Origin: Chlamydiales bacterium | GTDB lineage: Bacteria; Chlamydiota; Chlamydiia; Chlamydiales; JAAKFR01 | Direction of reading: 5' to 3' | Assembly (NCBI GenBank): GCA_022601635.1 | Contig: JAJACG010000022.1 | Span: 69,790-118,908 of the forward strand | Length of the DNA stretch: 49,119 nt | In this document: piece by piece, positions 26,666 through 36,500 of the stretch | Layout of the letters: every line of letters starts with the position of its first letter | How positions within the stretch are numbered: the stretch's first letter is position 1 | Notes under the pieces: model-generated | The model's database searches: none | Seen by the model: only the letters and a program-made list of their open reading frames with translations | What the model was told of the DNA's origin: nothing | Program-made: the position numbers and the translations under genes

Positions 26666-28051
26666 ATGACACTCTTTCCAAAGCAACCAGATCTAATCGG
26701 CGTTGAGTGCGATAGTGACCATTTTCGCATTGCAGCTATCAAGCAGCAGCGACGCTCTTGGCATATCATCCATCTCAAGGAGATTAGCCGCTCCTCCCCT
26801 CTGGGAGAAGCGCTTCTCAAGGAGGCCGTCGTTTCGACGGCTCCGCTGCCTCGCCATCTTTTGATTCGTCCCTTCCACATGCAGCTGAAGAGGGAGAAGG
26901 ATATTCGCTCTGCTCTCGATTTTCAAGTGGAATCTTTACTACCATTTCCAGCTGCAGAAGCTGTTGTGGAGGCGCAAATTGGCGATAGTGATGAGAAGGG
27001 TTCTGCAATGACACTCTCTGTATTGAAGCGTGACCATCTCCAGAAACATCTTGATGGTCTTGCTCCATTTGAGCCTGAGTGTGTCACCTGCGCTTTCAGC
27101 GCGCTTTGCGCCTTCTCTACCCTTTTGCCTGAGAGTGCGCAGCGCCTTTTGCTGATCCATGTTGGCAAGGAGGATATCGCCTGTGCACTTGTGGAGGGGG
27201 GAAGACTGCTGAAGGCTCACTCCTTTGAGTGTTCAAAAGATTTTGAAACAGAGCTACGCAAGACGGTTCTCGCCATGAATCCCAAATCCTTTGAATCGAT
27301 CTACCTTTTGGGTAGTGAGGAGGAGTTGGTCATCGATGCTGTCAAAAAGGCGACAGGGGAGACTCCCCACTTCCCCAATATTCCGCAGCTCCATCTCTCA
27401 TCGGAGAGGTTGGTCAAATATGGCCTTGCTATTGGAATTGCGATCGCTGGGCAGAGAGTTAATTTTCGAAAAAAAGAGTTTGCCTACCCACATCCGTTGA
27501 AGCGCTTTAAACGCCCCTTTGCCATCTTTTTGGGCTTAACAGCGCTCTTCACAACCGCCTTCTTTATTTTCTGTAATTTTTCTTTGTCTCGTCAGGAGCT
27601 TGCTGTTTCTCACGCCTTCCAAACACTGGCTGCATCAGCGGAGTATCACGCTGGTTCTTCTCTCAATCTGGCATCTGAATATAATATTGAGCTTCAGAAA
27701 ATTGAGAAGGAAATTGTGAGCAAGCCAGACACTTTTCCTCTTCTTCCTGCTGTGCCTAAGGTGCGAGAGGTTCTTTCATTTTTGACACGCCAGGCTGGAG
27801 AAATTTCGACTCAAGACTTTAGTTACCAACTAGTTAAACGTCCTTCTTTTGGACAGAAAAAGGAGCACTACAGGGTGCGAGTTGATCTTGAGTTCACGGT
27901 GCAAGATGCCTCTGTAGCGCGTCAGCTGCATGAGAAGCTACAGAGTTCTAATTCTCTGGTTGATCCGAAAATGGATGTGACGTGGGAGTGTGTGCATGGC
28001 TGCTACAAAACCAGTTTTTTCCTCAAAGATAAGACGAGGTACCACGGATGA
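26666..28051 (+). CDS. PilM/GspL-like actin-fold protein with one membrane helix (CT646-like position)
   Basis: 461 aa from the ATG at 26666. The first ~270 residues look like the cytoplasmic actin-like fold of PilM/GspL: LIGVECDSDHFRIAAIKQ at the start, DFQVESLLPFPAAEAV in the middle, LLIHVGKEDIACALVEGG as the second phosphate-loop strand, and YGLAIGIAIAG near the end. One helix (about 285-307, FAIFLGLTALFTTAFFIFCNF) then leads to an extracytoplasmic tail with a ferredoxin-like strand pattern. This is the topology of type II secretion GspL or a PilM-PilN fusion, an inner-membrane assembly platform component. By position it should match CT646. Four genes here overlap or touch and form one operon. 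No other secretion genes are in the window. Confidence 0.7.
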   Translation: MTLFPKQPDLIGVECDSDHFRIAAIKQQRRSWHIIHLKEISRSSPLGEALLKEAVVSTAPLPRHLLIRPFHMQLKREKDIRSALDFQVESLLPFPAAEAVVEAQIGDSDEKGSAMTLSVLKRDHLQKHLDGLAPFEPECVTCAFSALCAFSTLLPESAQRLLLIHVGKEDIACALVEGGRLLKAHSFECSKDFETELRKTVLAMNPKSFESIYLLGSEEELVIDAVKKATGETPHFPNIPQLHLSSERLVKYGLAIGIAIAGQRVNFRKKEFAYPHPLKRFKRPFAIFLGLTALFTTAFFIFCNFSLSRQELAVSHAFQTLAASAEYHAGSSLNLASEYNIELQKIEKEIVSKPDTFPLLPAVPKVREVLSFLTRQAGEISTQDFSYQLVKRPSFGQKKEHYRVRVDLEFTVQDASVARQLHEKLQSSNSLVDPKMDVTWECVHGCYKTSFFLKDKTRYHG

Positions 28052-28635
28052 GGGGACGTTTTTTAATCTATGGAGCTGTTGTAGCGTTGCTACCGCTATT
28101 TTTTGGTCTCTTCCACTTTGTTCAAAAAAGGCGGCAATGGCAGCAAGTGGAGCTCTCTATCCAGCAGGTACAGCTTTTACACGACTCTAAGCAGAGCCGT
28201 CAGGCGATCAACGAGTTGGTCAGAAAGAAGTACTCTCCAAGCCGCCAGCAGATATTGCTTGAGCTTTCTAGGGGGGCATTCCTTGAGCAGGAGCGCAAGG
28301 CTTTGGACCATCTATTTTCAAGTAGATCTTTTACTGGGAATGAGGCTGCGCAGCGGCGCTACGCCTATATTACAGGTGGAGATAATCGACTCGATTTTGT
28401 TGAAAATGCCAGCGTCGATATGGAGGGGGTTTTAGAGAGTGAACTCTCTTTGCTTCATTCTGTTGAGGTGGACAATACCGATATCAAAAAGCTTCTTCTG
28501 ACCCTTGAGGAGAGGGAGGAGGGGCCGCATCTTATTTTGAGTAATTGGCGGCTTAAGCGGCGCAAAACAGCGCTTGGTGCTGAGGTCTACGAATTAAATT
28601 TAAAACTATTAAAGCGGGAGTATCACGCTTCATGA
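28048..28635 (+). CDS. Bitopic membrane protein, possible GspM/PilO-type partner (CT647-like position)
   Basis: 195 aa with one N-terminal helix (about 5-27, FLIYGAVVALLPLFFGLFHF), then a helical stretch rich in Gln and Arg (30-90) and a mixed strand region. The layout - short cytoplasmic tail, single helix, coiled helical region, small periplasmic domain - is that of GspM/PilO proteins, and the upstream gene looks like GspL/PilM. No sequence motif proves this. It overlaps both neighbours by 4 nt (ATGA), so the three products are probably made in fixed ratio. By position it corresponds to CT647. Confidence 0.65.
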   Translation: MRGRFLIYGAVVALLPLFFGLFHFVQKRRQWQQVELSIQQVQLLHDSKQSRQAINELVRKKYSPSRQQILLELSRGAFLEQERKALDHLFSSRSFTGNEAAQRRYAYITGGDNRLDFVENASVDMEGVLESELSLLHSVEVDNTDIKKLLLTLEEREEGPHLILSNWRLKRRKTALGAEVYELNLKLLKREYHAS

Positions 28636-29876
28636 AAAAGGCTCTTTTTCTTTCTCTAATTTTGGTGATCACAGCTTGTACAGATCCCTCTGCGATGGTG
28701 ACGAGCATCAATATCATTGATCGCAATGGGATGAGTGAAACCATTAGCTCTAAGGAGCGTTTGGCAGCTTTTGAGAAGACAGACTTCATGGCGCCGCAGC
28801 CCTATCAAAAGGTTTTGCGTGTTTATGGCAGAACGAAGAGTGGCGATATCTCTTCGCAGATCACCAGCTACCACCCAAATGGTCAGATCAAGCAATATCT
28901 TGAATCTGTCAATAGCAGAGCACGAGGTGACTATCGTGAGTGGCATCCCAATGGACATTTGAAGGTTGAAGCCTACGTGATAGGTGGTGTCGCTGATCTG
29001 AATACTCAGGCTGAGCAGAGTTGGCTCTTTGAGGGTAAGAGTTTGGCTTATGATGATGAGGGGCGTCTGGAGGCTGAGATTCTTTACTCAAAGGGGGATC
29101 TAGAGGGTGTTGCCACTTATTATCATAGCAATGGCAAGACGTGGAAGCTCTGCCCCTATAAAAAAGGGGTGTTAGATGGCACTTTAAAGATTTTTCTTGC
29201 AGACGGAACACTCTTTCAGACAACTGAATTTGTGGAGGGGAAGAAGAGTGGCAGTTCCATTCGCTACTGGGATCTCTCTCATGTGGCCTATTTGGAGAAG
29301 TATGAGTCAGGCAGGTTGATGGAGGCCTCCTACTATGACCAGGCGGGCAGGAGCGTCGCTTCGATTGAAAAGGGCGAAGGGAAGCGCGCTATCTTTAATA
29401 AGGTGGGTATTGACCGATTAGAGAGCTTTAAAAATGGTGTACAAGAGGGTGCCGTCTCAGTCTTTGATGAGCAGGGTTCACTTGTGCGCAGCTACACTGT
29501 TGTAGAGGGTCAGAAGCAGGGTGAGGAGATCGACTTCTTTCCGGGTACAGAGATGCCTAAGCTTTTGATGAGTTGGAACCAGGGGCTTCTGCAGGGTTCT
29601 GTGAAGAGCTGGTATCCCAATGGGCAGCTGGAGAGCCAAAGGGAGATGTGTCAAAACCAGAAATATGGCCTTCTGACAGCCTGGTATGAGGATGGTGCGG
29701 TGATGCTTCTTGAGGAGTATGAAGCTGATCTTCTGGTCAAGGGCGAGTATTTCCGCAAGGGGGAGTCTGATCCGGTCACGCGCGTAGAAAATGGCAGCGG
29801 TATGGCAACGCTCTTTAGCGCCGATGGCTCGCTATCTCATAGGATCTGTTATGACAACGGCCGCCCACTCAACTAA
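28632..29876 (+). CDS. Lipoprotein with MORN-variant (YwqK-type) repeats (CT648-like position)
   Basis: 414 aa. A lipoprotein signal peptide ends in LVITAC with Cys16 as the lipidated residue. From about residue 70 on there are some ten MORN_2-type repeats of about 22-24 residues with the core YHPNGQIK, WHPNGHLK, YHSNGKTWK, WYPNGQLE, WYEDGAVM, FSADGSL, spaced by G-x-x-x-G turns (KGVLDGTLK, EGKKSGSSI, QNQKYGLLT). These form an elongated beta sheet used for protein or membrane contacts. Likely periplasm-facing at the inner or outer membrane. It is coupled to the upstream gene by ATGA and overlaps ygfA by 26 nt. Function unknown; the operon context hints at a secretion or envelope role. Confidence 0.8.
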   Translation: MKKALFLSLILVITACTDPSAMVTSINIIDRNGMSETISSKERLAAFEKTDFMAPQPYQKVLRVYGRTKSGDISSQITSYHPNGQIKQYLESVNSRARGDYREWHPNGHLKVEAYVIGGVADLNTQAEQSWLFEGKSLAYDDEGRLEAEILYSKGDLEGVATYYHSNGKTWKLCPYKKGVLDGTLKIFLADGTLFQTTEFVEGKKSGSSIRYWDLSHVAYLEKYESGRLMEASYYDQAGRSVASIEKGEGKRAIFNKVGIDRLESFKNGVQEGAVSVFDEQGSLVRSYTVVEGQKQGEEIDFFPGTEMPKLLMSWNQGLLQGSVKSWYPNGQLESQREMCQNQKYGLLTAWYEDGAVMLLEEYEADLLVKGEYFRKGESDPVTRVENGSGMATLFSADGSLSHRICYDNGRPLN

Positions 29877-30354
29877 AACTCTCAAGCAAAGGCGTCTGTC
29901 AGCACTCTCACGCAGAGCGCAGGCAGCGCCTTTAATTCTGGAGCGGCTAAAGCCTCTTCTTGTCGTTCCTACTCTCTCTTTCTCTTCTCTCCCAGAAGAG
30001 GTCGATATGACCTATGTCAACGAATACCTTTTGCGTAAAGGGCTGCTGATTCTTCCTAGAGTTGTTGGAAATAAACTGGCTTTACATCGACCAACTAAGA
30101 AGCTTCTGGTTGGATCTTTTGGTATTTTGGAGCCTCAGTCGGATGAGCCGCTGGCAGTGCCGCAATTGGGGTTGATTCCTGGTCTTGGTTTTGATCGGCG
30201 GGGAAATCGCATTGGCTACGGGGGTGGATACTATGATCGGTTGCTGCCAACATTAGATATTATGACGATAGGTGTTGGATTTGAGGAGCAGCTTATGGAG
30301 GGGATTGTTCCCAAAGAGCATGACTATCAGCTTGATCAGATCTCTCTATTTTAA
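29851..30354 (+). CDS. ygfA: 5-formyltetrahydrofolate cyclo-ligase
   Basis: 167 aa from the ATG at 29851 (an in-frame start at 29791 would extend 20 unrelated residues into the lipoprotein gene). It converts 5-formyl-THF to 5,10-methenyl-THF using ATP. The conserved features are the N-terminal basic segment KTLKQRRLSALSRR, GSFGILEP, LGLIPGLGFDRRGNRIGYGG and GGYYDR. Matches C. trachomatis CT649, which lies next to recA; here the giant gene sits between the two. It is the last gene of the operon beginning at 26666. Confidence 0.92.
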   Translation: MTTAAHSTKTLKQRRLSALSRRAQAAPLILERLKPLLVVPTLSFSSLPEEVDMTYVNEYLLRKGLLILPRVVGNKLALHRPTKKLLVGSFGILEPQSDEPLAVPQLGLIPGLGFDRRGNRIGYGGGYYDRLLPTLDIMTIGVGFEEQLMEGIVPKEHDYQLDQISLF

Positions 30355-30550
30355 GGATCTCCTGAGTTGACTCGGGGCCATTCAGCCCTGTTTCCCAGGC
30401 CCAATATAGGGATGTGTTTTATCTCCATCATTTTACAAGGGGATAGACGAACTCTTTTGGGGATTTCGTAGTCGATCTTTAGTGAAGACAGTATATGTAT
30501 ACGGCAAGCAAGAGATCGGTCAAATCGTGACAAAATCAACCAAAAGGGCA

Positions 30551-30580
30551 CCCAAGCCTGACTTATTCAACAACGCCGTT
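30551..30580 (-). other. Possible remnant end of an IS5-like insertion sequence
   Basis: On the minus strand the bases from 30580 read AACGGCGTTGTTGAATAAGT, close to the GGCxTTGTTGAATAA ends I remember for IS5/IS903-group elements. No transposase or second end was found. The rest of the 236-nt gap between ygfA and the giant gene (30355-30590) has no feature I recognise. Confidence 0.25.
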
Positions 30581-30590
30581 CAGACTCTCC

Positions 30591-33500
30591 TCACCAGTCC
30601 TGTGTATTCAGGACATCTAGAGTGAGTTCCAGCCTCGTAACCATCGCATTGTAAAGTTCAACATTGTAACGCTGAAAATTAGCATTCCGTTGAGCATACA
30701 TCTGTTGTAGAAGCGCATGTCGCACACTCTGCCTTGCTTCCAGAGTTGCTCTATAATCAGCTACATTTTCGTAAATCTTCCAATTCGGATGACCATAGGC
30801 AAGCTGTAGGAACCGCTGTAGCAAGAGCTGCGCCTGTTTCGCCATAAAGATGCGTCTGACAGCAGAACCAGGGGGTAGAGCATCTAGTTGCTCTGCAACA
30901 TGCTGTACATGTTCAACATAGTACTTATCAACAAACTCATCTACTCGGACACTTTCATACGCTGTATTTACTCTAAAGAGCACATCTTTTTCTTCCTTAA
31001 GCGCATCTTCTGTATTAGATTGCATTTTATCAAACAGCTGCCTGCATTCCGATACTGTGTAATTGCTAAACTGCCCAGCCCCTCTATGAGGATATTCATT
31101 TTGAAACTCATTTAGATGCGCCTTGATGAAATCCCACTCCACAGGAGTGAAGTTTGGAATATCTAAAAAGATCTTTGTTCTGATCTGCAAACGTAAGAAC
31201 TCTGGATTTAGTTCATCTTCTACACTCAATGGATTTTCTGTGCTACCCATCACCGTATGAGAGTAGGTTCTAAAGGCGTATGGAGTGATCGCATAGATCG
31301 AGGCCTCAACATCAGGATTCTCCACCATCTCCTGCTTCAAACTCTGCTCCCACTCAGCCGCCGTAATCAAGCAGCTGCGGAATTGACCCGGTCTATCTTT
31401 GACAACAAGAAGGTGAACAATAGGATTACCAAAGCTGCTCGCTCTATCAAGCAGAAGTTTCGCCCTATCAGAGATGCGATCATTTGGATAGGGGGTGGGG
31501 CCTCTATTAAACCAACCTCCAGGTGCCTGATAGACTGAAAGGCTATTTCCAATACCGTTTAAGAACCCTGTAAGCGGATCTGTATTACGATCCATTGGAG
31601 GATTCCTATGCGCCTTTTGCCGCTGCTGCTGCTCTTGTAACATATTCACCTGCTGCTGCATCTGCTGCATCTGCTGCATTTGCTGCTGCTGCTGCTGCCT
31701 CTGCTCAACATTGGTCCCCTCTCCAGATGAGCGGCGAATCTGATTTGGCAAGAATGCCTTATAATACTCTCTTCTATTATCCAGCTCATTCCAACAATCG
31801 AGCAGTGTAGCTCGCGCTTCATTATAGCCCTTCAATAGAAGTCTTGACTTATCAATGATCTCGTTTAAGGAGATTGCATAAGCAAGCGCCTCTTTGTACT
31901 CGTGAAGATATGCTTCCGTATCTAGCCCGGGATTCGGAAGACGTACAGAGAAGCGCTCGTTATCCCCATTAAAAATAGCATTGATTACCCTAGCTCGATC
32001 TCTCTCATTTGCTACATGATCATCAAGATAGCGATTCACTCCCTCAACAAATGCTGCTCTTTTCTGTTCTACTTTTGTGGTACTAGCAGTGATCAAACCT
32101 CGGATAAACTCTTCTCTTGGCACCTCTGTTTGCTGCCCAAGCTCCTCTTCCCAGTTGTTTACATGGGTCTGAATCATCATATCGCGATGTGGCTTGAAGA
32201 GGACCGCTTCAAAGCCTTCCAGTAGCGGGAATGCCTCCGGGTGAGGATTTGTAGGGGCAACGTTCATGTCACCCAAAAGAGCTGCTGCAAGGCTGATTTG
32301 CGAAATGCGATCACTCTGTGGATCAAAAATATTACTACTCTCACGTAAAGCCTCTTGTACAGCGACTCTTAGAGGCTTTTCGGCTTCAGAGCAGGCGCGC
32401 TTGATGCGGTTGAGTCTTCGACTCTTGACTGTACAGTGCTGCACATAGCGCAAGACGTGGCCTGTTTTGATCTCATCATTATCCTTAAGCAGAAGTTCCT
32501 CATCGCTATCACCGCGATCCAAGAATTCCTGAATATGAGTGCTTGTTTTATGATCGATGGCAAAGCGTACCTGCTGACCCGTACCAAATTGTCGCATTCT
32601 CCAAACAAGTTGATCGTGCGTATCGGCATCGACACCAACACCAACCATCGCGACAGCATAAAACCTCTCGCCCTTAGGAACGGCGAAGTCAACACCTCGT
32701 CTATCTGGCGGCATGTAGACAAAGAATGAGCTCTCTCTTCTAATACCATCTTTGCTGTATGGGACTGGGTTTGCAGATTCCGGATTCCAAATCATCTTCT
32801 CGCGCGTTACACTGTCACGGTAGATAAACTGTCTCTTTTTGCCCGCTTCAGTCTGACGCAGCATTTCAACAAGCTCTTTTGACTGCGCTGGCTCTGTTGT
32901 GTAATCCTGGTTCAAAACCGCTTTACAATCCATATCGCTAAGAAGCGATTCTATGTATTTTACAGGGTTACCATCAAATGTGGTGACAGCCTCATCTAGA
33001 TCTTTGAAGGAGAGAATAGTCTCCGCTGCAATGTGGTCTTCTAGATCATTTGGATTAAATCCATCAGCGCGTAACAAGCCCAATGTGAAGGGGCAGCCTG
33101 TTCCTGATAGAAGGTGGATTGCACCTCGGCCCTCAGAAGTCTCCTGCGTATTACATCTTACCTGCTCATGGAAGATCGGAATCTCTCCCCTGTTATTGAA
33201 AGCGCGAAGTAAATAGAGACGTTCGCGCATCGCATATTGGCGAAGCTGCCTCTTCTCTTCTGGGCGGCGATCCAAATAATCTTGCTTAGATCTTGGTCCC
33301 AAACCTGTGATGACAGGATAGGGACGGTGCATCTTCTGACCATCGACTCTAGCTTGATTCGTTTTTTTCCTGATGCAGCTGGAGATCTCTTTCCAAGTCA
33401 CAGTGTGGTTCGGAGAAACGCGGCGATCATCAGTTTTCATCTCCGCTAAAAAGTCCTCAAACTTCTGCTCACGAATATCGATATCTCCGCGAAGGTAGAG

Positions 33501-36500
33501 CAGCATCGCATGCATGATGTACTCTGTCTCTGTCGCATAGAGCATGTTATCTTTTTCCAAGCCATCTTCATATGGCACAGGAGTCACACCATCTGCAGAA
33601 CGAATACCGCGTGATAGGTGTGGGTTGACTCCAGCAACCGTTTCGAAAGTCTGAATCAAATAGGTGCGCAATGAGGCTAGCGCCGAGAGCCCCTCCTGCT
33701 CTTTCTCATCACGATAAGCCTCCCATCCACGCATACCCCATGGCAAAGTCTCACGAATACCTAGTAGGTAGTTAATCATCTCATCTTGGCTATCTTCATC
33801 TTGTGGCCAATCCTCTATGCGCCACACATCTTTCCAGTAATGAGTATCGCGCACAAGTTTTTCAGCTAGTGGGCGAAGCGCCTCTTTGAAGTTGGTAATT
33901 GGTCTTAAATCGTTTGAAACAAGAAGCTCTCTGAGCCCTTTAAGACCCGCACGATCCTCAGCCTCCTGCTTAACAGCCTTTGCTGCTTCTTGTAACTGAA
34001 GCCAATTTTCCCGATTTTGATCCTGATCATAGGTACGGAATGCTTCCAGCAGCTCCTCTACTCTTTTGCGCTCTTGTGCAACCTCAGCAAGAGACTTTGT
34101 CGCAGAACTACCCACATAGAGACCGTTTACCCTGTTCATGAGATCTCGTTCATCCTGCCCAAATTTCCCTTCACAAATATTAGAAGCAAGTTTAGCAGCA
34201 AGCTCTCTCCTTTCACGCAACGCTGGATCTGTAGTCGAAGCGTCTGAATCTAAGATGGTCAAGAAAATTTTCTCTGCCACATCAAATCGAATCTTGTTGA
34301 GTCTCTGTGATTTTCCGCGCGCGACGTTGATTTCAATCTCAATCGCCCTGTTAACATCTTCATCGGGAATGAAGACGATATCCTCTCCATAGAAGTAGCC
34401 TTCGATTCTCTTAAGTTTATTGAGAATTGAGAAGAGCTTTGTGCGATCTTCCGATGGCTCCATTTCTGAGATTTCGTTTTGTAGGATCACACGCTGATTG
34501 CGCAGCATGGCGATCTGCTCAGGTGTTGTGACAACATAGCGCTTCTCCCCTTGCAGCTGTTGCAAGGTTGCATAGATGCTATCTAGGTGCTGCTCGATTC
34601 TAGAGTGATCATTTTCTAAGAAGCGACCACGCGGGCAGTCAAGTAGATGCGCTTCAAAGTCCTCTTTCGTCAAACTTGGATCAACGCCGCAGCTATGTTC
34701 GTGGAAGCGTCGCTGATGCTTCATTGTTGTGAAAGAGCCCCTGCCGTAGTTGAGGTCAAACTCAAAGAAGTGCGCTCGTGGGCCTAGATTGTCCATCAGC
34801 TGACGCACCAAAACGCCTGTCGTCATACAGATAGGTTTCTTCCCGCGATTGACAAGTTCAGCGGCAATAAGAGGGGAGATAAAGGTTGTTTTTCCAAGTC
34901 CCATCCTCAAGATGTGCAGCTTTTTCTGAATCTCGGGTGACCTTTCGTCTGCAATGATCTCTTCAACAACCTCTCTTGCAGCGCCACGCGTTACATATCC
35001 AGTCTTGTAATCAAAGAGTAAGTAGCTGCGACCCAAAGCAGCATCTTCAAATGTGCCATCCTCCGCCATGTAGCGCCTTCTATCTGTTCCACCTCTAAGC
35101 GATTCAAATAGCTGCTGACTCAATCCACACCACTCAATCGACTCCTCAAGATCATCACCCTTTTTGGACGCCTTTTCCATCTGACCCATGCGGTAGAGAA
35201 CATCGGCACTCTTTTTGAGCTGCATTAGCTCGGTTGAGGCGTAGAGATAACGTGTGATATCAGCTGTGATCTCCTCCTCGATCTGAAGCTGTCCAAAACA
35301 GTTCAATTGACCTAGTTCGTAATATGCAAGAATCTGACGCATAATGAGATCCTCATCTACACGCTTCTTTCCTGCAAATAGGTAGGTCATGCGCAGCGGC
35401 TCTTGATAAAGTCTCACAAAGTTTAAAACTCTGCGGCGAGCCTCCTCTTTCTCTTTATGAGTTTTATATGCGCGCGTTTCAACCTCTTTCGCAATCGATC
35501 TTAGACGATCTTTTTTGAAGCTCCATTTTGTGCGCTCCAAAATCGTATTTCGAGCTGTCACCATTCCATTCTCGATTGATGTGAGATAGCTCTCTTCGCC
35601 AGGAGCATTCTTTTTAAGATTTACGTAACCAAGAGCTTTTGCTACTTTATCACCTAACTGAGCTGTCCACGTATCTCTTTCCCTAAAGCACACTTCTAGA
35701 TCAATGGAATCAGGAGTTTCATCTCTTATAATTCGCGGGTTACAGCCAAACTCTCCCGTTTTGATCTCTCTTCGTGAAGCTTCTTCAGCAACATATGGAG
35801 GATTCACTGGCTGGCCAGCTAACCCCTCACAGCGAAGTGTGTGAGTTAAGACACGGCCCATCTCAGTTCCAATCTTGTACTGATCATCGTTTCGAATACC
35901 CTCAACCATCTCGACCATGTAGTCGCCATAACCGGCTGGCGATAACCTGCGGAACACCCCAGCAATATTACCGCTAAGAACAAGCTCTGAATATGGACGA
36001 AGCTGCTCAGGTAACAGCTGCTCTATCAGCCCTACTTGATTAAACCTTTTAGCCAGGAAGAGTCCAAGAGCTAAATGCTTCATGGGGTCATCTTGTTCCC
36101 AACCCAGGTGATGTATAACAGCTTGTATGGGATCTTGACCCAAAACCATCTGAGTCACAATAGCTTGAAAGAATTGACCAGACAATTCATTAATTTCTGG
36201 GTAAGCTTTGACCGGATCCTCGACCACCTCAACAAAGCGGGTCAGCTGGTGCATGACCATGCGCGCCATATCGCTTGACAAAACAAGCGCCATTAGCGAC
36301 CCGATCTCCTGATCGGCGATCTCTTGGTTTGGAGCATCTATATAGCTCTGGCACATGCAGCTAAAGACATCATTGAGCTCCTCTGACTCTAAGATAGCAG
36401 CCACCCCAAGCCCTTCTCCCATAACTCCGGCTAAGGGCTCTAGGAAGCGTCTAATAGCGGCTCTAGCAGCATAGACCGCGTCCTCTGCTCGTCGCTCTCT

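Noticed and set aside
30351-30551. 66-codon minus-strand frame between ygfA and the giant gene
   Set aside because: No ribosome-binding site or recognisable similarity; more likely part of a decayed element.
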